DNA of 64,000 nt, from positions 186,001-250,000 of the forward strand of contig SJCO01000007.1 in assembly GCA_005217565.1 (NCBI GenBank), in the 5' to 3' direction. The DNA comes from Puteibacter caeruleilacunae. Lineage in GTDB: Bacteria > Bacteroidota > Bacteroidia > Bacteroidales > Prolixibacteraceae. The notes beneath the pieces were generated by a model. That model searched no databases, had not been told where the DNA came from, and saw only the letters and a program-made list of their open reading frames with translations. The first letter of the stretch is position 1; every line of letters starts with the position of its first letter. Made by a program: the position numbers and the translations under genes. Shown piece by piece: positions 25,965-34,153 of this stretch.

Positions 25965-26429
25965 CTATTCTCCAATAATACTTTTATTAGAGTCGCTTGG
26001 TGCATGTTTCCTATCCTCATTAGTATAATCTCTCATCACACCAGCCACACGAATGCGATAGCTTTTAAACAGATCGTCATGTCCTGCCTTTTGCCCTTTA
26101 CGATGCTCCATCTGATTACGCCACTTTTCAATTGCCTCTTCGCTTTCCCAGAAAGAGAGACTCAACATTTTTTCTGGATCATTTAAACTCTGAAATCGTT
26201 CTATCGAAATAAAACCATCAATATCCTTGAGCTTTTCTCTCAATCCTGCAGCTATTTCAAGATACTCTTTTTGTCCTTTAGCATCAGGATACACTTCAAA
26301 TATTACTGCAATTTGCTGTTTATCAGTCTTCATTATTTTATGCTTTTCTTTTTGGTTACCAGTACTACATGCACACATTGCTATAGCACTCACCAAAAAT
26401 ATAGTAAAATACATTTTCAAAAAATTCAT
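25965..26429 (-). CDS. Antibiotic biosynthesis monooxygenase (ABM)-domain lipoprotein
   Basis: A 154-residue protein with a lipoprotein-like N-terminus (AMCACSTG, lipobox Cys near residue 19-21) followed by an ABM/dimeric alpha-beta-barrel domain (about 38-135: IAVIFEVYPDAKG through LSLSFWESEEAIEKW). ABM proteins are usually cytoplasmic, so an export signal is unusual. M33 at position 26333 begins a canonical cytosolic ABM protein and is an alternative start; the signal sequence is convincing enough that I keep the longer form. Role unknown; related domains act as heme- or quinone-related monooxygenases. Confidence 0.7.
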   Translation of the reverse strand: MNFLKMYFTIFLVSAIAMCACSTGNQKEKHKIMKTDKQQIAVIFEVYPDAKGQKEYLEIAAGLREKLKDIDGFISIERFQSLNDPEKMLSLSFWESEEAIEKWRNQMEHRKGQKAGHDDLFKSYRIRVAGVMRDYTNEDRKHAPSDSNKSIIGE

Positions 26430-26444
26430 AGTTTTGTTTTAAAA

Positions 26445-26471
26445 GGATCCCCTGAATAAGTCAAGGGATCC
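26445..26471 (-). terminator. Terminator after SnoaL-like gene
   Basis: GGATCCC and GGGATCC arms form a hairpin, followed on the minus strand by TTTTAAAAC. It separates the SnoaL-like gene from the ABM gene downstream on the same strand. Confidence 0.65.
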
Positions 26472-26478
26472 GGTGGTT

Positions 26479-26925
26479 TTAAAAAATATTTACAACTCCG
26501 AGTTGTAAAGCTGCTTTTAAGGCATCTTCTTCGCCTATTTCTTCTACTATTTTGCCGTCAACAATCTTGAAAATCGTCATGCCGGTGAAATGTATTTTTT
26601 TACCTGAGTTTTCTGGTAATTTACCTGCTGGTAAATCTTTAAATTCCGGTCCTGTATGTGTTCCACCACCTTCCCAGCGTCCGAAAACATAATCTCCTTC
26701 AGCAATTATATCACCAATTACCCAGAACTTAAGGTCAGGAAATGCCTCTCTTAATCGGTCAAGCATAGCCTTAATTGCTTCAGGTCCTACGTGGCGTCCA
26801 TGTATAGGATATTGCATCACCATATTAGGTGCAGCTAGCTGATTAATTACCTCTGGAGCATAGGTTTCCCCCCAGATTGCATTGAACCAGGTTCCCACAA
26901 TCTGCTTGTTTACTTGTGTCTTCAT
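26479..26925 (-). CDS. SnoaL-like ester cyclase family protein
   Basis: A 148-residue protein of the SnoaL/NTF2-like fold. The pattern is typical: WFNAIWGETYAPEVINQLAAPN near the N-terminus, MVMQYP, then GPEAIKAMLDRLREAFPDL and the VFGRWEGGGTHTG strand. These proteins are small cyclases, isomerases or ligand-binding domains and the substrate cannot be inferred. It follows the Ada gene on the minus strand, separated by a 62-base gap with a weak hairpin. Confidence 0.78.
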   Translation of the reverse strand: MKTQVNKQIVGTWFNAIWGETYAPEVINQLAAPNMVMQYPIHGRHVGPEAIKAMLDRLREAFPDLKFWVIGDIIAEGDYVFGRWEGGGTHTGPEFKDLPAGKLPENSGKKIHFTGMTIFKIVDGKIVEEIGEEDALKAALQLGVVNIF

Positions 26926-26987
26926 TTTATTACGTTATTTGAAATTAGGGTATGTTACGGCGCCTGTAACATGTTCGTTGGGCCCCT

Positions 26988-28034
26988 TTATTTTATGCTT
27001 TTCTCGTGTTCAATTAACCACCTCTTTCTCTCAAGCCCACCCCCATAGCCAACTAAATCGCCATATTCGCTGATTACACGATGGCATGGAACCATAATTG
27101 CTACTTTATTCATTCCATTAGCAGAGCGAATTCGTGTTTCATCGGTTTCTAATTGTTCTGCAAGAGCTGTATAACTTACAGTCTCGCCACAAGGAACATT
27201 GCTTAACTGTCCCCAATATTGCATCTGAAAACTATTCCCTCTTTGATCAATAGGAGTGGAGAATGATTTTCGATAGCCTTGAAAATATTCGTTCAACTCT
27301 TTTGTTGCTTGTTTGATGTGCTTATTATCACCCAACAAAATAATCGCATTCATCTTTTGTTGTAGATGAAGGAATTCCTTTTCAAGCATCTTCCTATCGG
27401 CAAATTCAAGTAAACAAACACCCTTTTCGCTTGCACAGACAAACATCGGTCCCAATGGAGTTGTCATTCGCTGAATATGAATCACCGACAACTCTTTACT
27501 TTTGTTCGGCTGTTTTCCCAGTAAGGTTTTAAAAGTATATGCAAATCCACTTAATGAACCATATCCAGAATCGAAGGCTGAATCAGTCACTTTCTTGCCC
27601 TCCTTAAGCTCTTGAAATGCCATATTAATGCGAAACATTCGCTGATAAGCTTGAAAAGTCATGCCATAATGTTTCTTAAACCATCGTCGGATATTAACAG
27701 GACTTATTCCATGCTCTTTAAGATGAGTATCCTTAACCTTATCCAATGGAGATTCATGAATTAATCTTATAGCCTTTTGCACATCTTCAGGCATCTCATA
27801 TGCATTTAGCGTAGGTTTACACAATTTACATGGCCTATAACCTTCAGAAAGCAACTCGTTAACCTGAGTATAATATACCATGTTTTCAGGTTTTGGTGTC
27901 CGTGCACGACAACTAGGAATACAAAAAATACCAGTGGTCTTAACACCAAAAAAGAATGAACCAATATAACTAGTATCCCTGTTTTTTACCGCTTGGTAAC
28001 ATTCGCTTATTTTCGATAATTCCTGAATTTGCAT
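26988..28034 (-). CDS. ada: Bifunctional Ada: O6-methylguanine-DNA methyltransferase and transcription activator
   Basis: A 348-residue full-length Ada. The N-terminal zinc domain has FFGVKTTGIFCIPSC (Cys about 37 and 41) and CKLCKP, whose Cys accepts methyl groups from phosphotriesters. A one-repeat AraC helix-turn-helix follows (about 85-180). The C-terminal methyltransferase domain carries the active-site VPCHRVI near residue 313 and the GYGGGLERKRWLIEHE tail. The protein repairs alkylated DNA in suicide reactions and activates its own regulon when methylated. It is divergent from an AraC-type gene; an AlkD-like gene lies 5.5 kb away. Confidence 0.95.
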   Translation of the reverse strand: MQIQELSKISECYQAVKNRDTSYIGSFFFGVKTTGIFCIPSCRARTPKPENMVYYTQVNELLSEGYRPCKLCKPTLNAYEMPEDVQKAIRLIHESPLDKVKDTHLKEHGISPVNIRRWFKKHYGMTFQAYQRMFRINMAFQELKEGKKVTDSAFDSGYGSLSGFAYTFKTLLGKQPNKSKELSVIHIQRMTTPLGPMFVCASEKGVCLLEFADRKMLEKEFLHLQQKMNAIILLGDNKHIKQATKELNEYFQGYRKSFSTPIDQRGNSFQMQYWGQLSNVPCGETVSYTALAEQLETDETRIRSANGMNKVAIMVPCHRVISEYGDLVGYGGGLERKRWLIEHEKSIK

Positions 28035-28153
28035 ATTATTGCGTTCTTATTACGCTTACAAAGTAAAGGTAAGTTTATTCCGTGAACAACCGAAAAATGA
28101 ACAAGTAATTTCAAATCTGCCATTATCAATGAGATTATATAGTCTAAAACCCC

Positions 28154-28161
28154 TATATTTG
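28154..28161 (+). promoter_or_regulatory. Bacteroidota -7 promoter element
   Basis: TATATTTG matches TAnnTTTG and lies 25 bases before the ATG of the membrane-linked AraC-family gene. Confidence 0.5.
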
Positions 28162-28186
28162 CTGGGATTCTATAAAACATTAGTCA

Positions 28187-29365
28187 ATGAGCCTACTTGA
28201 TATATCAATTAATTTTGGAAGTATTATTAGCATAAGCACAATTTGCCTGGCCCTAGCAATAATCTTCTTTCTATTAAAATTAAGTAAACGTACTAATGTA
28301 TATCTACCTTTACTCTTTTACGCTATTATTACAGTAATTGAGTCGGGACTTGATCTAATTGTAGATTCTGAATTGTTAATGGAGTTACCACATGTTCTTT
28401 ATCTATCAGAACCATTCAATATGCTACCTGGATTGGTGATTTTCCTTTATGCTCGAAGTCAGGAACAATTACGTTTTGAACTTACGCGAAAGGATATTTA
28501 TCTCATTATTCCATTCATTTTTGGCATTCTGGTATATATGCCATACTATACGCTTAGTGGGAGTGAGAAATTGGCCGATTTTATGGAATACGGGGCATTG
28601 AATACTGATGTTGATGAGAATATATGGGAATGGCTATTTGATATTGTTATCAACGTGTTGTTCTTAAATGAGGCATTAAAAAGGATTAACGTCTATGATG
28701 CTAAAATCAAAGAACAAAGCTCTGATATTCAAAAAACAGACTTGCATTTAACGAAACTACTGATAAAGCTATGTGTACTTGCATATGGTACAGAGTTAAT
28801 CATTGTTTTCATGACCTATTATGGTTTCCCTTATTATAATGAGATATACGAAACACTCAGTCTGTTTAGAATAAGCATACTATTTCTTGTGGGATATGAT
28901 GCTATACGCTCGAGTAAATATATCAACGAGCTACAGCAAAATTGGGTGAAGTTACCAATGCATGTGGTAGAACTGGAAACAACAGAGGTAGTAAAATATG
29001 CAAAGTCAACATTAACCGACGAATCAGCAGAGCAAATCAAACTACAGTTAGAACAATTTATGACCGAAAAAAAGCCATATTTAGAGACTCAACTGCGAAT
29101 TAAAGATCTATCTGAAATGATAGGAATTAGTTCTCATCAAATCTCACAGGTCATAAATGAAGCATTCCAGCAGAACTTCTTTGAATTTGTCAATCACTAT
29201 CGAATTCAAGATTCAATGCAACTCTTAAAGGATCCTGCTTATGAAAAATTCACATTAACTGCGATAGGTTTTGAAGTAGGTTTTAACTCAAAATCGGCAT
29301 TCTATAATGCTTTCAAAAAAGTAACCGGACAAACACCATTACAATTTAAGTCATCATTAAAATAA
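28187..29365 (+). CDS. Membrane-anchored AraC-family transcriptional regulator
   Basis: A 392-residue protein. The first 230 residues hold about six or seven hydrophobic helices, and the last 110 residues form an AraC-type double helix-turn-helix (ISSHQISQVINEAFQ, then FTLTAIGFEVGFNSKSAFYNAFKKVTGQTP). This architecture, a membrane sensor joined to an AraC domain, is common in Bacteroidota. It may sense a membrane or external signal; the ligand is unknown. It is divergent from ada. Confidence 0.87.
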   Translation: MSLLDISINFGSIISISTICLALAIIFFLLKLSKRTNVYLPLLFYAIITVIESGLDLIVDSELLMELPHVLYLSEPFNMLPGLVIFLYARSQEQLRFELTRKDIYLIIPFIFGILVYMPYYTLSGSEKLADFMEYGALNTDVDENIWEWLFDIVINVLFLNEALKRINVYDAKIKEQSSDIQKTDLHLTKLLIKLCVLAYGTELIIVFMTYYGFPYYNEIYETLSLFRISILFLVGYDAIRSSKYINELQQNWVKLPMHVVELETTEVVKYAKSTLTDESAEQIKLQLEQFMTEKKPYLETQLRIKDLSEMIGISSHQISQVINEAFQQNFFEFVNHYRIQDSMQLLKDPAYEKFTLTAIGFEVGFNSKSAFYNAFKKVTGQTPLQFKSSLK

Positions 29366-29713
29366 CACTGCAACAGCCCCCTTCCCTAAAATAACAACAC
29401 GCTTCGAGGTTCTACGGACGCTCAAAGGTGTACCCAAAAAAAAAACACATACTGCCAGTCTGCCCAATATTGGATCTAGTGTGTATTAATCCTTGATAGT
29501 CAGGATGATATTCAAGATAGTACCTCTTGCTTACTTAGCCATAATTCAGTCCCAACTTGTAAGATAATACCTTGAATGAGGCAAAAACATAGTCGCAACT
29601 TATAATACTACACGATTCAGGCTTCAGTTAACACTACGTTTGCAACGACGAAAAACAGAAGTCTTTGCTGTGTATTCAGCAAAGCACATTGCAAACTATT
29701 AAAAAGAAGAAAT
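29366..29713 (+). other. Gene-free leader region with a hairpin
   Basis: No gene is seen in these 348 bases. A ten-A run occurs near 29440. A hairpin with CTTTGCTG (29663-29670) and CAGCAAAG (29677-29684) arms lies 30 bases before the next start codon and would sit in its 5' leader. Confidence 0.4.
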
Positions 29714-30799
29714 ATGAATTTGGTATCCAAAATTTGGAGGTTATTTTCAATCGAAAACACCAATAATGGAAGACAATTAGAGTTGGATATTGCGCGTGCA
29801 TTAGCAGTTATTTTTATGGTCCTGGTACATGTACAAATGATACTCTCTAATGATGCTGTAGCAGATTCTGATTATGGAATTTTTATTGATTTTATGGGAG
29901 GAGTACCAGCAGCACCAGTTTTTATGTTCCTTATGGGCGTGGGATTTCTATACACTCGAAATAACAATTATCAATTGTTTTTAAAGAGGGGAGTGAAAGT
30001 GCTACTATTAGGTTATTTACTGAACTTTTTACGAGAAAGTCTTCCTGAATTAACTGATTATCTAATTGAAGGAGATAAGGATTGTCTATATGGAGCAATC
30101 GAAGGCTTCATTGATGTCGATATTCTGCAATTTGCAGGAATCACAATGATATTCTTTGGCCTTTTAAAGAAGTTTAAAGTTAGTGCACTTGCAGTAGCCA
30201 TGATTGGAATGCTCTTGGTGCTGGCAAACACATTTCCGGTGAAGATTGAAACCAGTAACTATTTCATTAGTGCAATTACAGGATTATTTATCGGAACAAG
30301 TGAGTTTGCTGAATTCCCTTTTCTCAATTGGAGTTGTTATCCAATATTAGGTTATTTATTTGCTCATCTATTGGTTAAGTGTACCGATAAAAAGTTATTC
30401 TACCGCATCGTATTTATAGGTTCAACTATCGCATTAGTAATAACTCTTACAGTTTGTTTATACTTTAATATTGACTTAGGGATGGAAACCGAATTATCCT
30501 ATTATCATCATAATGCATTTGCGAATGTAGCATACTGCTTGTTTGTTGTTAGTTGGATAAGTTTACTTTTTATGATTATCCGTTTTATACCCTTATTCAT
30601 GCTTGTACATTTCAAAAGGTGGAGTAAAAATGTTACTGAGATATATTTTATTCACTGGATCATAATTGGCTGGATGGAATGGTACCTTTTTCCTGATACC
30701 TTTAGCTTTTATCATCTATTAGCTATTACAGTGTCCATTTTTGCTGTATCAGATTTGATAGCCTATCATATGGGCAAACGAAATATCAAGCTGGTATAA
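29714..30799 (+). CDS. DUF1624/HGSNAT-like membrane acyltransferase
   Basis: A 361-residue multi-pass membrane protein. The N-terminal signature LELDIARALAVIFMVLVHVQM, with a conserved Asp-Ile/Leu-Arg and a histidine in the first helix, matches the heparan-alpha-glucosaminide acetyltransferase-like/DUF1624 group, and some nine further hydrophobic segments follow. Such proteins transfer acyl groups from the cytoplasm onto extracytoplasmic sugars. The acceptor is unknown; no clear partner gene is adjacent. A hairpin at 30815-30844 follows. Confidence 0.7.
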   Translation: MNLVSKIWRLFSIENTNNGRQLELDIARALAVIFMVLVHVQMILSNDAVADSDYGIFIDFMGGVPAAPVFMFLMGVGFLYTRNNNYQLFLKRGVKVLLLGYLLNFLRESLPELTDYLIEGDKDCLYGAIEGFIDVDILQFAGITMIFFGLLKKFKVSALAVAMIGMLLVLANTFPVKIETSNYFISAITGLFIGTSEFAEFPFLNWSCYPILGYLFAHLLVKCTDKKLFYRIVFIGSTIALVITLTVCLYFNIDLGMETELSYYHHNAFANVAYCLFVVSWISLLFMIIRFIPLFMLVHFKRWSKNVTEIYFIHWIIIGWMEWYLFPDTFSFYHLLAITVSIFAVSDLIAYHMGKRNIKLV

Positions 30800-30814
30800 T
30801 TGCTTCTATAATAA

Positions 30815-30844
30815 GAACTCACCTTTCCCGATAGAGGTGAGTTC
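30815..30844. terminator. Hairpin between convergent genes
   Basis: GAACTCACCT and AGGTGAGTTC are perfect 10-base arms around a 10-base loop. The following run is T-poor, so efficiency is uncertain. Confidence 0.55.
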
Positions 30845-30858
30845 TGTTCATATAAATT

Positions 30859-31164
30859 TTATCCCCATTTCTTTGCCAATCCGCTAAGATCTGCCTTCAT
30901 CAGATCCTCAGGTGACATAGCAATCTTAAATTCGCAATTAGCTTCAAAATTTAAAAACCAAGGCTCTGCAATAGTAGGGATGTAAGATGGATCGGGGACA
31001 TCCATTACCATAACTGCACCTCGTTCTCCTCCATGTTCAGTAAAATAAACACTTTCAGGTTTCAAATCTTCCAGGATGCTACCAATAACATCTCCAGCAG
31101 TACCATTTCTAACCATTGAATTAAAAGGCTCAACGGGCAGAAGTACATTGACTAACATTCTCAT
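30859..31164 (-). CDS. Small conserved protein of unknown function (DUF3303-like)
   Basis: A 101-residue protein with a ferredoxin-like alpha/beta pattern: MLVNVLLPVEPFNSMV, then ESVYFTEHGGERGAVMVMDVPD, then LNFEANCEFKIAMSPEDL. I recall short proteins of this pattern, sometimes mislabelled as pantothenate synthetase-like, and a DUF3303-type fold fits, but I cannot confirm the family. No catalytic residues are evident. It is monocistronic. Confidence 0.55.
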   Translation of the reverse strand: MRMLVNVLLPVEPFNSMVRNGTAGDVIGSILEDLKPESVYFTEHGGERGAVMVMDVPDPSYIPTIAEPWFLNFEANCEFKIAMSPEDLMKADLSGLAKKWG

Positions 31165-31339
31165 AACAACCAGTTTTAATTAATAGAAACTCAACTCTAT
31201 TTGACTATCACTTAGTATGCGATAGTGTATCAATACAACATCAAATCAACGGTTTCGTTCATGATATCTTGGTATTAGCAGTAATGAAATGATCGAAAAA
31301 TATCATCAATTGAACCAAGCTTAACAATTAAAATACTCA

Positions 31340-31363
31340 GAAACGTTTTCGGGAACGTTTCCG
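31340..31363. promoter_or_regulatory. Tandem LacI-type operators upstream of GH43 pair
   Basis: GAAACGTTTTC at 31340-31350 abuts CGGGAACGTTTCCG at 31350-31363. The second is identical to the GH97 upstream site. They lie about 115-140 bases before the first GH43 start. No other gene is seen in the 314-base gap. Confidence 0.65.
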
Positions 31364-31478
31364 CTACTTTTCCTTTTAAAACGGGTTGATTACGGGTAGT
31401 ATATGTATACTTTTACTGACCACATATCATGAATTTATCAGTTTTTTTTAGATACAGAAACTAAAACAATTATACTGC

Positions 31479-32513
31479 ATGAAAAAAACAATTTTGTCAC
31501 TATTGCTATTGGTCGCAACCATCGCAATTCATGGAAATGATAAAAAGAAACGTCAGATAGAATTTAAGCCTGCACAAGAATGGTTCGACACAAATGGACA
31601 TCCGATAAATGCACATGGAGGAGGTGTTATCTATTTCAAAAAAACTTATTATTGGTATGGCGAGCATAAGCTCAAGGGTAAATCAGAGAAGCAGTTCGCT
31701 GACGGAGGTATACATTGCTATTCATCTAAAGACTTAATCAATTGGAAAGATGAGGGGATTGTGTTAAGTGTGGATTATAAAAATGAAAATAGTGATATCG
31801 CTTATGGATGTATTCTTGAGCGACCAAAAGTTGTATATAACAACAAAAACAAACAATTCGTAGCCTATTTCAAGTTGTACTTAAAAGGTGTAGGCTATAA
31901 AGTAAGTAATGTGGGAGTAGCAGTAAGTGATAATCCCAATGGGCCATTTACATATCACCATAAATTTCATGGAGGAGGATCTCCATATGGATCAGGTGAC
32001 TTTTCTATGTTTCAAGATGACAATGGGGAACTTTATCATCTTACTGTAAGAAAACCAGATAAAGCTTTTGTGATAGGTAAAATGGATAGTGATTACTATT
32101 ATCCTGATGGGGAATATCAAATTTGTGGAGGAGTTGATGCTCATACTGAAGCACCAGCTGTAATTAAACGAAAGGGCACATACCATTTGCTGGGATCAGG
32201 ATCAAGTGGATGGAATCCCAATGCAGCCCGATCTTTTACAACAAATAACCTATTAGGAGAATGGACCTCTCATGGTAATCCATGTAAAGGAATAAATCCA
32301 ATAGATAAAATGGGACCAGAAAAAACATTCAGCGGACAAGCATCTTACATTATTAATGTCCGGGGAAAGAAAGATACCTATATCGCAATGTTTGATATAT
32401 GGAAACCACAGCTTCCTATAACAGGAAGATATATTTGGCTACCGATTCAATTTAAAAATAATAAAATGTCAATTGTTTGGAGAGATAGCTGGCGCTTAAA
32501 CAACTTTAAATAA
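31479..32513 (+). CDS. GH43-like glycoside hydrolase, probable exo-beta-1,3-galactanase type (copy 1)
   Basis: A 344-residue secreted protein with signal peptide (about 1-19) and a five-bladed propeller of family GH43. The INAHGGGV opening, YWYGEHK, and DLINWKDEG segments resemble GH43 subfamily 24 exo-beta-1,3-galactanases. In that subfamily the acid is Glu, another Glu is important, and a Gln takes the place of the usual base. Here E115 (LERPKV), E224 (HTEAPAV) and Q287 (SGQASY) fall at compatible positions. The subfamily placement is from memory. The next gene is a close paralogue 81 bases downstream; a LacI-type operator lies upstream. Confidence 0.78.
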   Translation: MKKTILSLLLLVATIAIHGNDKKKRQIEFKPAQEWFDTNGHPINAHGGGVIYFKKTYYWYGEHKLKGKSEKQFADGGIHCYSSKDLINWKDEGIVLSVDYKNENSDIAYGCILERPKVVYNNKNKQFVAYFKLYLKGVGYKVSNVGVAVSDNPNGPFTYHHKFHGGGSPYGSGDFSMFQDDNGELYHLTVRKPDKAFVIGKMDSDYYYPDGEYQICGGVDAHTEAPAVIKRKGTYHLLGSGSSGWNPNAARSFTTNNLLGEWTSHGNPCKGINPIDKMGPEKTFSGQASYIINVRGKKDTYIAMFDIWKPQLPITGRYIWLPIQFKNNKMSIVWRDSWRLNNFK

Positions 32514-32594
32514 GCTTGACAATTCCAATATCCCGAATTGTATCAAAATCAATATAATTGACTATTACCAGATCATTAACAAAAAAGTACATAC

Positions 32595-33644
32595 ATGAGA
32601 TTTAAACTAGTAGCACTTATTTTATTAGTAATTATAACCGTAAACACGCAGCAAATCAGAGCACAACGCAGTAAGAGCAAACAAATTATATCAGGTAAGC
32701 ACTGGTTGGATAGCAAAGGGGAGAGGATAAACGCACATGGAGGATGTGTGATTCTTTATAACGACATATACTATTGGTATGGCGAGCATAAAGTGAAAGG
32801 CCTATCAGAAAAGCAACATGCCGATGGAGGAATTCATTGCTATGCTTCTAATAATCTTGTCGACTGGCATGATCAGGGAATGGTATTAAATCTAACTAAA
32901 GAGGATACGCTAAGTGATCTGGCTTTTGATTGTAACCAGGACAGGCCTAAAGTGGTTTTCAATAAGCAAACCCGAAAGTTTGTATTGTTTTTTAAGCTGT
33001 ACATCCGTAAACAGGGCACTAAAGTTGCTTTTATTGGTGTAGCAACCTCCGATAGTCCTTCAGGTCCCTTTAACTATACGCACAAATTCCTGGGAGGAGG
33101 AATGCCAAATGGTACAGGCGATTTTGCGATGTTTCAAGACGATAATGGAGATTTGTATCACCTAAGCGTTCGAAAGCCAGATAAGGCTTTTGTGATAGGA
33201 AAGATGAGGGATGACTATTTATTACCTGAAGGGAAGTATCAGATATGTGAAGGAATAACAAAGCATACCGAAGCCCCAGCTATATTCAAGAAGGATGGAG
33301 TGTATCATATGTTGGCTTCTGGTTCTACCGGTTGGGCCCCCAATGCGGCCAGATATTTTACCAGCAAATCCATTTCTGGTCCTTGGAAATACAACGGTAA
33401 TCCATGTGAGGGTGTGAATCCCTATAACCAGTTAGGTCCGGAAAAAACATTTGGAGGACAATCTACATTTATCATTCCTTATCGTGGAGAAAAGGATCAT
33501 TTCATTGCTTTCTTTGATATCAATAAGCCAAAACATCCTTTTGATAACTTATACATCTGGTTACCTATTCAGTTTGACAAAAACACAATGAAAATACGCT
33601 GGATTAATGAATGGAATCCAAAGCATTTTTTCGAAAACAAATAG
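32595..33644 (+). CDS. GH43-like glycoside hydrolase (copy 2, paralogue of upstream gene)
   Basis: A 349-residue paralogue of the preceding gene, with a signal peptide ending near residue 23 (RAQ). The fold signatures are shared: INAHGG, YWYGEHK, GGIHCYASNNL, KHTEAPAI (E226) and FGGQST (Q289). The position equivalent to E115 of copy 1 is aspartate here (NQDRPKV, D116), so the two copies may differ in activity or specificity. Both sit in one probable operon ending in a terminator at 33678-33706. Confidence 0.78.
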   Translation: MRFKLVALILLVIITVNTQQIRAQRSKSKQIISGKHWLDSKGERINAHGGCVILYNDIYYWYGEHKVKGLSEKQHADGGIHCYASNNLVDWHDQGMVLNLTKEDTLSDLAFDCNQDRPKVVFNKQTRKFVLFFKLYIRKQGTKVAFIGVATSDSPSGPFNYTHKFLGGGMPNGTGDFAMFQDDNGDLYHLSVRKPDKAFVIGKMRDDYLLPEGKYQICEGITKHTEAPAIFKKDGVYHMLASGSTGWAPNAARYFTSKSISGPWKYNGNPCEGVNPYNQLGPEKTFGGQSTFIIPYRGEKDHFIAFFDINKPKHPFDNLYIWLPIQFDKNTMKIRWINEWNPKHFFENK

Positions 33645-33677
33645 TTCCTTAAATTATATCTAAATCAACTGAAAATG

Positions 33678-33706
33678 CCTGGAAGTTAACTCTTTCAGGT
33701 ATTTTT
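33678..33706 (+). terminator. Terminator after GH43 pair
   Basis: CCTGGAAG and CTTTCAGG pair around TTAACT (one G-T wobble), then TATTTTTATT. Confidence 0.7.
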
Positions 33707-33791
33707 ATTATTATTCGACTACTACAAGGTTGTCAACTCATGATTTTATCACACAATCATAATCTTCGCTAAATTATAAGCTATAGTCTGC

Positions 33792-33820
33792 TTGCATTAT
33801 TAATATAATTTCTATTTTTG
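33792..33820 (+). promoter_or_regulatory. Promoter of the riboswitch transcript
   Basis: TTG at 33792-33794 and TATTTTTG at 33813-33820 are 18 bases apart, fitting the -33 TTG and -7 TAnnTTTG elements of Bacteroidota. Transcription would start near 33826, exactly where the riboswitch begins. Confidence 0.65.
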
Positions 33821-33825
33821 CGGCC

Positions 33826-34010
33826 GATAGTGGTTCCTGAAGTTTAACGACTCGGGATTAAAAGGGAATGCAGTGAAAATCTGCAACAGTTCCCGCTGCT
33901 GTAAGTCTGATCTCATTTTCAATGAGATGACGGTTTTTAATCTACAGCCACTGTTCACTATATGTGAATGGGAAGGTATAAAAACCAGGACAAGTCAGAA
34001 GACCTGCCAT
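33826..34010 (+). ncRNA. Cobalamin riboswitch
   Basis: The conserved blocks of the adenosylcobalamin-class riboswitch are present in order: GGGAATGCAGTG with an internal pairing to TTCCCGCTGCTGTAAG, then GCCACTG near 33947, the B12-box region GGGAAGGT, and AGGACAAGTCAGAAGACCTGCC at the end. It lies in the leader of a TonB-dependent receptor gene, 143 bases before the ATG at 34154. Cobalamin binding would repress that gene. ACCTGC at 34002-34007 can instead pair with GCAGGT at 34069-34074, a possible expression switch. Confidence 0.93.
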
Positions 34011-34153
34011 TATTAAACAAGTAGCATTTTGCTTCCGGGATAGAAGTAAGAGTGTAAAACCAAGGCGCGCAGGTTTAACATGTCTTTTCTTATTATTTAA
34101 CCAAACAATGGTGTGGTCGCAGGATGCATTTTTTAACATTAAACTATTTTATA

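Noticed and set aside
26952-26972. Hairpin with ATGTTAC and GTAACAT ends as a terminator of ada
   Set aside because: No T-run follows on either strand, so it may be an operator or chance structure rather than a terminator.
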